From Parendozoicomonas haliclonae (lineage in GTDB: Bacteria > Pseudomonadota > Gammaproteobacteria > Pseudomonadales > Endozoicomonadaceae), in the NCBI RefSeq assembly GCF_900174585.1, contig NZ_FWPT01000002.1, forward strand, positions 310,001 through 374,000: 64,000 nt of DNA. Direction: 5' to 3'. The notes under the pieces were generated by a model, which saw only the letters and a program-made list of their open reading frames with translations, had not been told where the DNA came from and made no database searches. Made by a program: the position numbers and the translations under genes. Of this stretch, positions 1-6,972 are shown in pieces (position 1 is the first letter of the stretch; every line of letters starts with the position of its first letter).

Positions 1-230
1 CGAGGGCTTTCAGGGCTAGACGCAGTGATGCAGGAATAGTGGTTCTCTTTCAAATCACTGCAACGACGCCATGGAAACTCTCGGAAAAGCCCTTCGGGTG
101 AGGCTGTAAACGGCTTCTCGCTGCGTCAGGCTTGTTTAATGTAGGGCAACTACGATTTTCACAAGCCTTCCTAACGATAAGTCGTTTACAGTTTCACTGA
201 GTCGTATCATCAAACGTCAACAGACCCTAG
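1..230. repeat. Palindrome-rich non-coding element
   Basis: No convincing coding frame is present. The stretch carries nested perfect inverted repeats: 22-29 with 54-61 (8 bp), 104-112 with 183-191 (9 bp), 128-135 with 161-168 (8 bp) and 141-144 with 150-153, so 104-191 can fold as one long interrupted hairpin. This resembles a miniature inverted-repeat element or a structured RNA, but no transposase or target duplication is visible and the left edge may be cut by the window. Its right edge touches the stop codon of the adjacent LuxR-type gene. Confidence 0.4.
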
Positions 231-934
231 ACAATAACACCTTTTCTGATCAACTCCGCCATCAGGTGTCCGCGGTTTCGTGTCATCATTTTTTTACCAA
301 CATTATCGATATGATAACGAACACCAGATTCACTTAGGAAAAGCTTTTGTGCCGTCTCTTTGGTGCTGAAGCCATCGGCCAGTGACTGCGCGACTTCAAT
401 CGCGCGGCCACAAAACACTGCTCGACTGTGGAAAATATTGAAGCTCTGGCCATTTTGCTGCTGCCACTGCATAAATAGGCTATTGGCAACATACTGAACC
501 TTGTCTCTACAGCTGAACAGTAATTCCTCCAGAATGATTTTTGAGGGTTCCGTGCAATAGAACATCACCACAAATTTATGGTTTGGATAATCCTCGTAGG
601 TCACCGGAACGGCCATGGCAAATGTAAGGTTCAGCATTCTGGAGACAGAGCCATCGATCACGCTTCGGCAGGTATGATCATAAATAAACGGCTCACAGGT
701 ATTCAGCATCCGATGCAGGTTAGCGTCGCGACGGTTGATATACTGCCCACTCTGCTCCATAGGAAGGATCGTGGGCATATTGGTAGACAACACATCCAGC
801 TTCATTCCATCCTGTCGGGTGAACAGACCATTCTCTATCCCTGACTGTTTAACACCGGCATAAATCGTATAATAAGCGCCCAACAACCGTGTAATTTCAT
901 CCACTGTTGCAGTGCAATGCGATCCGATAATCAT
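227..934 (-). CDS. LuxR-type transcriptional regulator, copy 1 of the rdh locus
   Basis: This is a regulator of about 235 residues with a C-terminal LuxR/FixJ-type helix-turn-helix (roughly residues 175-233, including SLADGFSTKETAQKLFLSES) and an N-terminal sensing domain I cannot assign. It is a clear paralogue of the gene at 3006-3713: both share YYTIYAGV, a FNIFHSR block before the HTH and an RKGVI C-terminus. I chose the ATG at 934 over the GTG at 940 because an AAGGG Shine-Dalgarno lies 8 nt upstream and the N-terminus then aligns with the paralogue without a gap. The pair brackets rdhAB, so it probably controls dehalogenase expression; the signal is unknown. An autoinducer-binding domain is not evident. 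Confidence 0.85.
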   Translation of the reverse strand: MIIGSHCTATVDEITRLLGAYYTIYAGVKQSGIENGLFTRQDGMKLDVLSTNMPTILPMEQSGQYINRRDANLHRMLNTCEPFIYDHTCRSVIDGSVSRMLNLTFAMAVPVTYEDYPNHKFVVMFYCTEPSKIILEELLFSCRDKVQYVANSLFMQWQQQNGQSFNIFHSRAVFCGRAIEVAQSLADGFSTKETAQKLFLSESGVRYHIDNVGKKMMTRNRGHLMAELIRKGVIV

Positions 935-991
935 CACCACTACCCTTCAATGTCTTGCTGAGAGATGCAAAACACCAACATTCTCAAATAC

Positions 992-1010
992 ACCTAAAAC
1001 CTTTTTAGGT
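992..1010. promoter_or_regulatory. Perfect inverted repeat upstream of luxR copy 1
   Basis: An 8-bp perfect inverted repeat (ACCTAAAA / TTTTAGGT, 3-nt spacer) lies about 60-75 nt upstream of the first LuxR-type gene. Read on the minus strand it contains CTAAAAAG, which recurs at 3785-3792 at a similar distance from the second LuxR-type gene. It is a candidate operator or activator site, inferred from symmetry and position only. Confidence 0.4.
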
Positions 1011-1144
1011 TAAGTTGCTGCACATCAGAAATTCCATAGATACAAATCATAGAATCTGTTGATTGACAGAAAATAACCTTGGAAGGCGTTCTGATGGAGG
1101 TAATGCGAGGGAGGCAGTATGAGCGGGCAGATAGCCATTTGTTG

Positions 1145-1178
1145 AAAAGCCCCTCAGTGCCAGCCGGCACTGAGGGGC
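1145..1178 (-). terminator. Rho-independent terminator of rdhAB
   Basis: A perfect 13-bp stem (1149-1161 with 1166-1178) with an AGCC loop is followed on the minus strand by TTTT. It sits 41 bp beyond the rdhB stop codon, so it should end the rdhAB transcript and insulate the downstream LuxR-type gene. Confidence 0.85.
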
Positions 1179-1218
1179 GCAGATATTGGATGAAGGCTTC
1201 CCCTGCCTTATTGAGATG

Positions 1219-1506
1219 TTATTTCCAGGCCAGTCGTCCTCCCAGTGTCGTTAGTACTAAACCAGGGAGCATAATGACAATCATACTCATGGAAGCCGAC
1301 TGTGGTTCCTTCTCCAGAATGGAGCTGATGGCCCATGCCGCTGCGAAGAGCATGGTTCCCATACCAGCAGCGAGTACCGCCAGAGACACCCAGCTGGACT
1401 GCATCTTCCAACGCAGCCAGACCAGTCCCTGCACACAAGCCAGACTCAGGACGCCCAGCCAGTAGAACATCACTTCAACACCGGTAAAAATCGCTAAACC
1501 TGACAT
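1219..1506 (-). CDS. rdhB: Reductive dehalogenase membrane anchor (RdhB-like)
   Basis: This 95-residue integral membrane protein has three predicted hydrophobic segments (about 10-30, 40-63, 72-90). The loop between the second and third carries Glu65-Lys-Glu67, matching the EXE motif expected in RdhB anchors, which tether the catalytic subunit to the outer face of the cytoplasmic membrane. It starts one base after the rdhA stop codon, and its Shine-Dalgarno (AAGGA, 8 nt upstream) is inside the end of rdhA, so the two are one operon. Small anchors have low similarity, so the call leans on position, topology and the EXE motif. Confidence 0.85.
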   Translation of the reverse strand: MSGLAIFTGVEVMFYWLGVLSLACVQGLVWLRWKMQSSWVSLAVLAAGMGTMLFAAAWAISSILEKEPQSASMSMIVIMLPGLVLTTLGGRLAWK

Positions 1507-1507
1507 A

Positions 1508-2845
1508 TTAATAATCCTTCAGCAGACCGTTGTAAGAGCGTCCTTTCGGATCCCAGAACACCGCCGGTGCCTTTTCATCGAACATATTGCCGTAGCCGTG
1601 CCAGAGATCCATTTCTGCCATCACTTTATGCAGCGGACCTGGAATCATGGTATTCACCCGGTCAATCAGGCGGTGATGCCAGAAGCTCGGCTTGTTATAA
1701 GGGCAGGTTGCCAGACAGGTGCCGCAGGTGGAGCCGGACTCAATCCAATAGTCATGACACTTCTGCCCATTGAGATGCCACTTTCTTACGCCCGGATTAA
1801 TAAACGGCATATCCTTTACATCTTCCGCAGTAAAGATGCTTGGACGGTCATCCCGGGAGATAGACTTGGATGGGCAGTTATCAGCACAGTGCAGACAGTT
1901 GGCACAAAAGCTCTCGATACCAAACGTCACTGGCTTGTCGTAGTACTCATCCAGTTCCAGCTCAATATGCACTTTCGCGATACGCAGACGGGTACCGTAG
2001 TGGTAGTTCTGCAGCATACCCATCCGGTTACTTTCCCCCAGACCGGCAGCAATCGCGTAAGGGACGTTCATGGCGACATCGTTAACAGAAGGAATCGCAC
2101 GGTAACCCATATAAGAGAAGTAACGGGCCAGGTGCATAACGATGTAGGTCAGCTCAGAGTAAGCATTGAGCATGGTTGCGTCGGCAGTCTGGCTGGGTGC
2201 TGCGGCCAGCGCCTCGTAATCCATCTCAGTACCGACAACAATAACGGTTTTCGGGTTAAAGCCTTTGTAATGCTCTTCCCATGGCGTGACCTTTTTCTCA
2301 TTGAGCGGATCCACAACATGGGAGTAATCCCAACGCTCATCGCGACGAGTAATACCCACAACATTGGCACCAAACATACGGGCTACACGTTTGATCTGTG
2401 CGTGAGCCGTCGCAGCATCCGGGAACTTGTGTGGCGTTGGCAGGCTGAACTTGCCAGGCTCGTAGATGGCGTTCATGCTCTGAGGCCCCATCCGCTTGCC
2501 CGTCTGCCACAACGTGCTGGCCGCAAGACTCATCGCATAGTCAGACCCGGTAAAGCCTGGACGATCGTTGTCCCAGATCGGTTTCATGGCCGGAATACCG
2601 CGGCGACGGTCACTCTTGAAGATGGTGTTGTACTGGTTAAAGCGCTTGTAGTCCGGGCTGACTTCCTGAGGGAAGGAATCATGGAAAACAACACCAAACC
2701 CGTCATCACGGATGATACTGGCAGAGGCTGGAACAGGTACTGCGCTGGCTAAAGCCGCTGCAGTGCCAGCCACGCCAAGCTTCAACAGGTTACGACGGTC
2801 TAGTCTGGGTTCGTCTACAGAAACCCCATCATCCAAACGTTTCAA
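1508..2845 (-). CDS. rdhA: Reductive dehalogenase catalytic subunit
   Basis: This 445-residue protein belongs to the corrinoid/iron-sulfur reductive dehalogenase family, which removes halogens from organohalides reductively. It has a twin-arginine leader (Arg17-Arg18 in RRNLLKLG, then an Ala-rich stretch to about residue 43). The first 4Fe-4S motif is Cys314, 317, 320, 324 followed by Pro; the second set is Cys363, 374, 377, 381-Pro. The GLGESNRMGML segment near 268 fits the corrinoid-binding core. Length, Tat leader and adjacent rdhB match the respiratory type rather than the longer cytoplasmic catabolic type with a fused reductase domain. The start is a TTG with a weak GGGG Shine-Dalgarno; no ATG is available. 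The substrate cannot be read from sequence; brominated marine aromatics are a reasonable guess. No corrinoid synthesis genes are in the window. Confidence 0.93.
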   Translation of the reverse strand: MKRLDDGVSVDEPRLDRRNLLKLGVAGTAAALASAVPVPASASIIRDDGFGVVFHDSFPQEVSPDYKRFNQYNTIFKSDRRRGIPAMKPIWDNDRPGFTGSDYAMSLAASTLWQTGKRMGPQSMNAIYEPGKFSLPTPHKFPDAATAHAQIKRVARMFGANVVGITRRDERWDYSHVVDPLNEKKVTPWEEHYKGFNPKTVIVVGTEMDYEALAAAPSQTADATMLNAYSELTYIVMHLARYFSYMGYRAIPSVNDVAMNVPYAIAAGLGESNRMGMLQNYHYGTRLRIAKVHIELELDEYYDKPVTFGIESFCANCLHCADNCPSKSISRDDRPSIFTAEDVKDMPFINPGVRKWHLNGQKCHDYWIESGSTCGTCLATCPYNKPSFWHHRLIDRVNTMIPGPLHKVMAEMDLWHGYGNMFDEKAPAVFWDPKGRSYNGLLKDY

Positions 2846-2934
2846 GCGGCAATCCCCAATGGATCTCAGGATAAGATGAAGAACACATGGTTCTCTTTCT
2901 TGTCATTATCCGGCTGAGGTCGCCTTGTTCTGAT

Positions 2935-2992
2935 GTCAAAAACGCTAGTCAAAAAGCTCAGGATGCCGTCAAAACCCAACGCTTTGTCATCA
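2935..2992. promoter_or_regulatory. GTCAAAA direct repeats upstream of rdhA
   Basis: Three GTCAAAA copies (2935-2942, 2948-2955, 2968-2974) and a weaker GTCATCAAA (from 2986) lie about 90-150 nt upstream of the rdhA start in the otherwise empty 2846-3005 spacer. On the coding strand they read TTTTTGAC. Their position suits activator binding sites for one of the flanking LuxR-type proteins; this is inference from the repeat pattern. Confidence 0.45.
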
Positions 2993-3005
2993 AACTTTAC
3001 AAACG

Positions 3006-3713
3006 TCAGTGAATGACGCCTTTTCTCATCAGCTCAATCAACATATGGCTGCGATTAGTTGCAGAGAGCTTTCTGCCCAGCTGATCAAGATGGTAACGAA
3101 CACCGGACTCAGTGATGCAGAGGTTGGAAGCTGTCTCTCGGGTTGAGTTGCCGTCGGCCAGAGATTGCGCAACCTGCAAGGCACGCTGGCAGAATACAGA
3201 ACGGGAATGGAAGATATTAAAATCATGACCATGAGCCTGTTGCCAGTTCTGAAACAGCCCGTTGGCCAGACACTGCAAGCGGTGCCGATAGCTGACAATA
3301 AGCTCTTCCAGAATCATCCGGGTCACGCCTTTACAATAAAAGATAACCGCGTAGGTGTAGTTTGGATTGGTATCACAGGTTACAGGAATGGCCAGAGCAA
3401 ACTTCAGCTGCAGCATACGGGCAGTGTTTCTGTCTTCTGAGCGTCGGCAGGAGTGGTCATAAACAAACGGCACATCGCCATTAAGCAGCCGGTTAAGGTT
3501 TCTGTCGCGTTTATTAAAATATTGACCACTGACTTCCAGCGGTAAGGCAACAGGCATACTGGTCTGCAGCACATCCAGAGTCATACCGTCTTTATGGGAA
3601 AACAGACCACTACTGACACCCTGCTGCCTCACCCCGGCATAAATGGTGTAGTAATTGCCGATGATCTGAAGAATCTCACCATGAATCGCTGTGCAATAGT
3701 TGTTCACTGCCAC
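3006..3713 (-). CDS. LuxR-type transcriptional regulator, copy 2 of the rdh locus
   Basis: A 235-residue regulator, paralogous over its whole length to the one at 227-934, with a C-terminal LuxR-type helix-turn-helix (about 175-232, including SLADGNSTRETASNLCITES). The N-terminal half has no family I can name. The GTG at 3713 gives an N-terminus that aligns exactly with copy 1; a later GTG at 3707 is possible. It lies upstream of rdhA in the same orientation with about 160 bp between them, so rdhA probably has its own promoter controlled by this protein or its twin. Divergence between the copies may let each respond to a different effector. Confidence 0.85.
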   Translation of the reverse strand: MAVNNYCTAIHGEILQIIGNYYTIYAGVRQQGVSSGLFSHKDGMTLDVLQTSMPVALPLEVSGQYFNKRDRNLNRLLNGDVPFVYDHSCRRSEDRNTARMLQLKFALAIPVTCDTNPNYTYAVIFYCKGVTRMILEELIVSYRHRLQCLANGLFQNWQQAHGHDFNIFHSRSVFCQRALQVAQSLADGNSTRETASNLCITESGVRYHLDQLGRKLSATNRSHMLIELMRKGVIH

Positions 3714-3784
3714 TATTACCTATCCAGAAACTTGATACCCTGACACCAAACAACCGGTGCCTGGCGAGCAGAATTGAGAGAGTT

Positions 3785-3792
3785 CTTTTTAG
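3785..3792 (-). promoter_or_regulatory. CTAAAAAG element shared by both luxR-type upstream regions
   Basis: The minus-strand octamer CTAAAAAG lies 72 nt upstream of the second LuxR-type start; the same octamer lies 67 nt upstream of the first (1001-1008). Matching sequence and spacing before two paralogous genes suggests a common regulatory site. An 8-mer can recur by chance in AT-rich spacers. Confidence 0.3.
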
Positions 3793-3865
3793 AGTAATGG
3801 GTTTTATTTCTGTTCTGGAATAGCGGGAAGCCGCATGAAGATGACTAGAAGTGGAATAGACATAT

Positions 3866-3894
3866 TCAAAAAAGCCCGCAAACAAATGCGGGCT
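3866..3894 (-). terminator. Terminator of the aldehyde dehydrogenase gene
   Basis: An 8-bp stem (3873-3880 with 3887-3894) is followed on the minus strand by a five-T run. It lies just beyond the stop of the aldehyde dehydrogenase at 3918, so that gene is transcriptionally separate from luxR copy 2 and rdhAB. Confidence 0.8.
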
Positions 3895-3917
3895 ATTGAT
3901 CCATTAAAGGTGAGACA

Positions 3918-5438
3918 TCAAAAGAACCCAAGCGGATTCACATCGTAGCTGACCAGCAGGTTCTTGGTTTGCTGGTAATGTTCCAACGCCATCTTATGTG
4001 TCTCACGACCAACGCCAGACTTCTTATAACCGCCAAAGGCTGCATGCGCAGGATAAGCGTGATAACAGTTGGTCCATACCCGACCGGCTTCAATATTACG
4101 CCCCATCCGGTAGGCCAGATTGATATCCCGCGTCCAGACACCAGCTCCCAGGCCAAACTCGGTAGCATTGGCAATCTGCAGTGCTTCGGATTCATCCTTA
4201 AAGGTGGTTACACCGACAACCGGCCCGAAGATCTCCTCCTGGAACACCCGCATATCATTGGTGCCCTTCATCAGAGTCGGCTGAATATAGAAGCCATTAT
4301 CAAAGTCACTGCCCAGCTTCTCAGCGCTGCCGCCGGTCAGGAACTGCACACCTTCCTTACGACCGATTTCCAGATAGCTCATGATCTTGTCGAACTGTTC
4401 ACGGGACGCCTGAGCACCGACCTGTACATCAGTATCCAGAGGATTACCCCGTGTGATCTGCTGAGCACGATCGACCACCAGCGAGATAAACTCGTCGTAT
4501 ATGGATTCCTGAATCAAGGCTCGTGAAGGACAGGTACACACCTCCCCCTGATTAAAGAAGGCCAGAACAGTACCTTCGACGCACTTGCTCAGGTAAGCAT
4601 CTTCCTGACGCATAACATCTTCAAAATAGATATTGGGAGACTTACCACCCAACTCAACAGTGGACGGAATAATATTATCCGCAGCACACTTGAGGATATG
4701 AGAGCCCACAGGCGTTGAGCCGGTAAAGGCGATCTTGGCAATACGTTTACTGGTTGCCAGCGCCTCACCAGCTTCAGGCCCATAACCATTCACAATATTA
4801 ACGACACCCGGCGGCAACAGGTCAGCCACCAGTTCCATCATCACCAGAATAGAAGCCGGTGTTTGCTCCGCAGGCTTAAGCACGACACAGTTACCGGCAG
4901 CAAGAGCGGGTGCCAGTTTCCAGGCCGCCATCAGCATCGGGAAATTCCAGGGAATAATCTGACCGACGACGCCTAACGGTTCATGGAAGTGATACGACAC
5001 TGTATTCGCATCAATATCTGCTGCGCCGCCATCCTGCGCCCGAATACAGCCGGCAAAGTAGCGGAAGTGATCAACCGCCAGAGGAATATCGGCCGCCAGA
5101 GTTTCCCGAACGGCTTTGCCGTTATCCCAGGTTTCCGCCACGGCCAGCTGTTCGAGGTTCTGCTCAATACGATCGGCAATGCGTAACAGGGCGTTGGAAC
5201 GTTCAGCAACAGAGGTCTTGCCCCATGCAGACTTGGCGGCATGGGCAGCATCGAGCGCAAGATCAATATCTTCTACTGTGGAACGAGGGACTTCACAAAT
5301 CACTTCACCGGTAACCGGTGTCGTGTTTTTAAAGTATTGCCCTTTTACCGGCGGCACCCACTCGCCACCAATAAAGTTCTCATAACGGGATTTGAAGGAA
5401 ACAACGGAGCCGGACTGGCCGGGGTTGGCATAGATCAT
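3918..5438 (-). CDS. NAD-dependent aldehyde dehydrogenase (ExaC/AcoD type)
   Basis: This 506-residue enzyme is a class of aldehyde dehydrogenase that oxidises acetaldehyde and similar aliphatic aldehydes to acids. The general-base Glu262 is in VELGGKSPN and the nucleophile Cys301 in [12 protein letters not shown]; the latter form is characteristic of the ExaC/AcoD/AldB branch. The NAD-binding core includes PWNFP and FTGSTPVG. The ATG at 5438 has an AGGG about 9 nt upstream. It is monocistronic, with terminators on both sides, so a functional tie to the dehalogenase is only positional. Its role may be ethanol or acetaldehyde detoxification. Confidence 0.9.
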   Translation of the reverse strand: MIYANPGQSGSVVSFKSRYENFIGGEWVPPVKGQYFKNTTPVTGEVICEVPRSTVEDIDLALDAAHAAKSAWGKTSVAERSNALLRIADRIEQNLEQLAVAETWDNGKAVRETLAADIPLAVDHFRYFAGCIRAQDGGAADIDANTVSYHFHEPLGVVGQIIPWNFPMLMAAWKLAPALAAGNCVVLKPAEQTPASILVMMELVADLLPPGVVNIVNGYGPEAGEALATSKRIAKIAFTGSTPVGSHILKCAADNIIPSTVELGGKSPNIYFEDVMRQEDAYLSKCVEGTVLAFFNQGEVCTCPSRALIQESIYDEFISLVVDRAQQITRGNPLDTDVQVGAQASREQFDKIMSYLEIGRKEGVQFLTGGSAEKLGSDFDNGFYIQPTLMKGTNDMRVFQEEIFGPVVGVTTFKDESEALQIANATEFGLGAGVWTRDINLAYRMGRNIEAGRVWTNCYHAYPAHAAFGGYKKSGVGRETHKMALEHYQQTKNLLVSYDVNPLGFF

Positions 5439-5605
5439 CGGATTTTCCCTTTCTTATTCTCAGGACAACAAGCCGGAAAACCTCGTGAGTCTCGCTGACG
5501 CCAGTTGTCAGGTTGTGGAAACTGCGACCTCCCCTGAAGCTATCGGTTTTCATAACAGGGTACAAGGCAGGAAAAATCAGAAAGGAATGAGAGGGATTTA
5601 TTAGT

Positions 5606-5629
5606 TAAAAGCCGGGCGTGTACCCGGCT
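5606..5629 (-). terminator. Terminator of the AI-2E family gene
   Basis: A 7-bp GC-rich stem (5610-5616 with 5623-5629, loop CGTGTA) is followed on the minus strand by TTTTAA. It lies 29 bp past the stop of the gene ending at 5658. Confidence 0.7.
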
Positions 5630-5657
5630 AAAATATCTCTATGCAAAAAGAGTGCGT

Positions 5658-6692
5658 TTATGACTCTCTGCCATCAGGCCCCAGCAGGATCGCAGCATCA
5701 TGCCAGCGCTCAGAGGATTCCATCATAATCTTGATAAACATGGTTAACGGAACCGCCAGCAGCATACCAACCGGGCCCAGCAGCCAGCCCCAGAAGATTA
5801 ACGACAGCAATACCACTAGTGGTGAAAGCCCCAAACCATGACCCATCACATTGGGTTCAATCACATTACCGATGGTGACGTTAATCGCCAGATAACCCGT
5901 CATAATCAGCATGGCATCGCCGAAGCCAAACTGCAGCAAGGCCATCAGAACACCGGGAATTGCAGCAACAATAGAACCTACGCTGGGAATAAAGTTCAGC
6001 AGGAAGGCCACCAGCCCCCACAGTACATAGAAGTTCACACCCTTTGCCCACAGCATGGTGCCAACCAGCAAACCCGTGACCAGACTGATCAGGGTTTTCA
6101 GCGCCACATAGCGGTTAAATGAACGCAGGAAGCGACGAATACTCTGCAGCTCATGATCTGGTGAAGACAGTGCCGTACGCAGCTTGCCCGGCAGCAGCGG
6201 TGTTTCCAGCAGCATAAAAACGGTGGCAATCAAAATCAGCAGAGTGAAACTCATGGTGGTACCCACCGTACCAATCATATCTGTCAGCGGACCGATCATA
6301 GCGGTCGTATCAAACGACTCTGTAGCAGAGTGCAAATCAACAGGAATGCCTTTGCTGGCCAGGTAAGCCTGGGTTTCGGCCAGGGTTCCCATCAATTGCT
6401 CAAGATAACCCGGCAGTGCCGCTGTGAACTCTTTTACGGTGCTGACAACATTCCCCAAAAAGAACATGGCGAACACTAAAAACCCGACCAGTGTGATCAC
6501 AATGCCGATAATCCGGGGAACACGGAACCGGTGCAGAAAGCTGACAACAGGATTGGCCAGCAGGGTCAACAATGCCGACAGCAGCAGAGGGATAATCAGG
6601 GTACTGCCCAGTTTTATCCCGGTCATAATAATTATCAGTGCCGCAAACCCTTGTAGAGCCTGTCGCACCCCTGTCGTTTCTATGCCCGGCAT
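5658..6692 (-). CDS. AI-2E family (PerM-like) transporter
   Basis: A 344-residue polytopic membrane protein with about seven hydrophobic segments, in two groups (roughly 12-90 and 145-330) around a less hydrophobic loop. Residues such as LLNFIPSVGSIVAAIPGVL near 236 and GNVIEPNVMGHGLGLSPLVV near 285 are typical of the AI-2E/PerM family. Characterised members have diverse roles, including sodium/proton exchange, so quorum-signal export should not be assumed. The ATG at 6692 has GAGG 8 nt upstream. It diverges from the heme receptor gene across a shared 280-bp promoter region. Confidence 0.88.
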   Translation of the reverse strand: MPGIETTGVRQALQGFAALIIIMTGIKLGSTLIIPLLLSALLTLLANPVVSFLHRFRVPRIIGIVITLVGFLVFAMFFLGNVVSTVKEFTAALPGYLEQLMGTLAETQAYLASKGIPVDLHSATESFDTTAMIGPLTDMIGTVGTTMSFTLLILIATVFMLLETPLLPGKLRTALSSPDHELQSIRRFLRSFNRYVALKTLISLVTGLLVGTMLWAKGVNFYVLWGLVAFLLNFIPSVGSIVAAIPGVLMALLQFGFGDAMLIMTGYLAINVTIGNVIEPNVMGHGLGLSPLVVLLSLIFWGWLLGPVGMLLAVPLTMFIKIMMESSERWHDAAILLGPDGRES

Positions 6693-6854
6693 CGGGTCAA
6701 CCTCAGAAAGGAGAGTGAGGGGAGTGATTTCATCATAGCCGACACATATTAACTATCGACATAACTACAGATATAAGTCACACGACCACCTTTGCCTCCA
6801 AACCTCAGCCACGACCTACCTCGCACTTAAAGAGCAAATTCACAGCAAACTACA

Positions 6855-6902
6855 AATAAGAATGATTTGCATTTGATCTCAATCAATAATCATTCCCATT
6901 TG
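6855..6902 (+). promoter_or_regulatory. Fur-box-like region of the heme operon
   Basis: Two overlapping AT-rich, partly palindromic segments (around 6855-6875 with AATGAT...GCATTT, and 6881-6902 with AATAATCATT) match the core of the Fur consensus imperfectly. They lie just upstream of a TATATT -10-like hexamer at 6909-6914 and about 70-115 nt before the receptor start. Iron-dependent repression is what the family of genes downstream predicts. Confidence 0.55.
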
Positions 6903-6972
6903 CGTCTGTATATTGCGAACCATTCTCACAAACACCACTCATAACCACCGTCGTATACAGGAATACCCACAC

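Noticed and set aside
1598-2752. Long open frame on the plus strand opposite rdhA
   Set aside because: It is a mirror of rdhA codon bias; the product is rich in Arg, His and Gln with no domain, and the minus strand has a convincing family match.
5658-6692. Reading the AI-2E family gene as a quorum-signal exporter
   Set aside because: The family name reflects one early report; members have varied roles and no LuxS or Lsr gene is present here.
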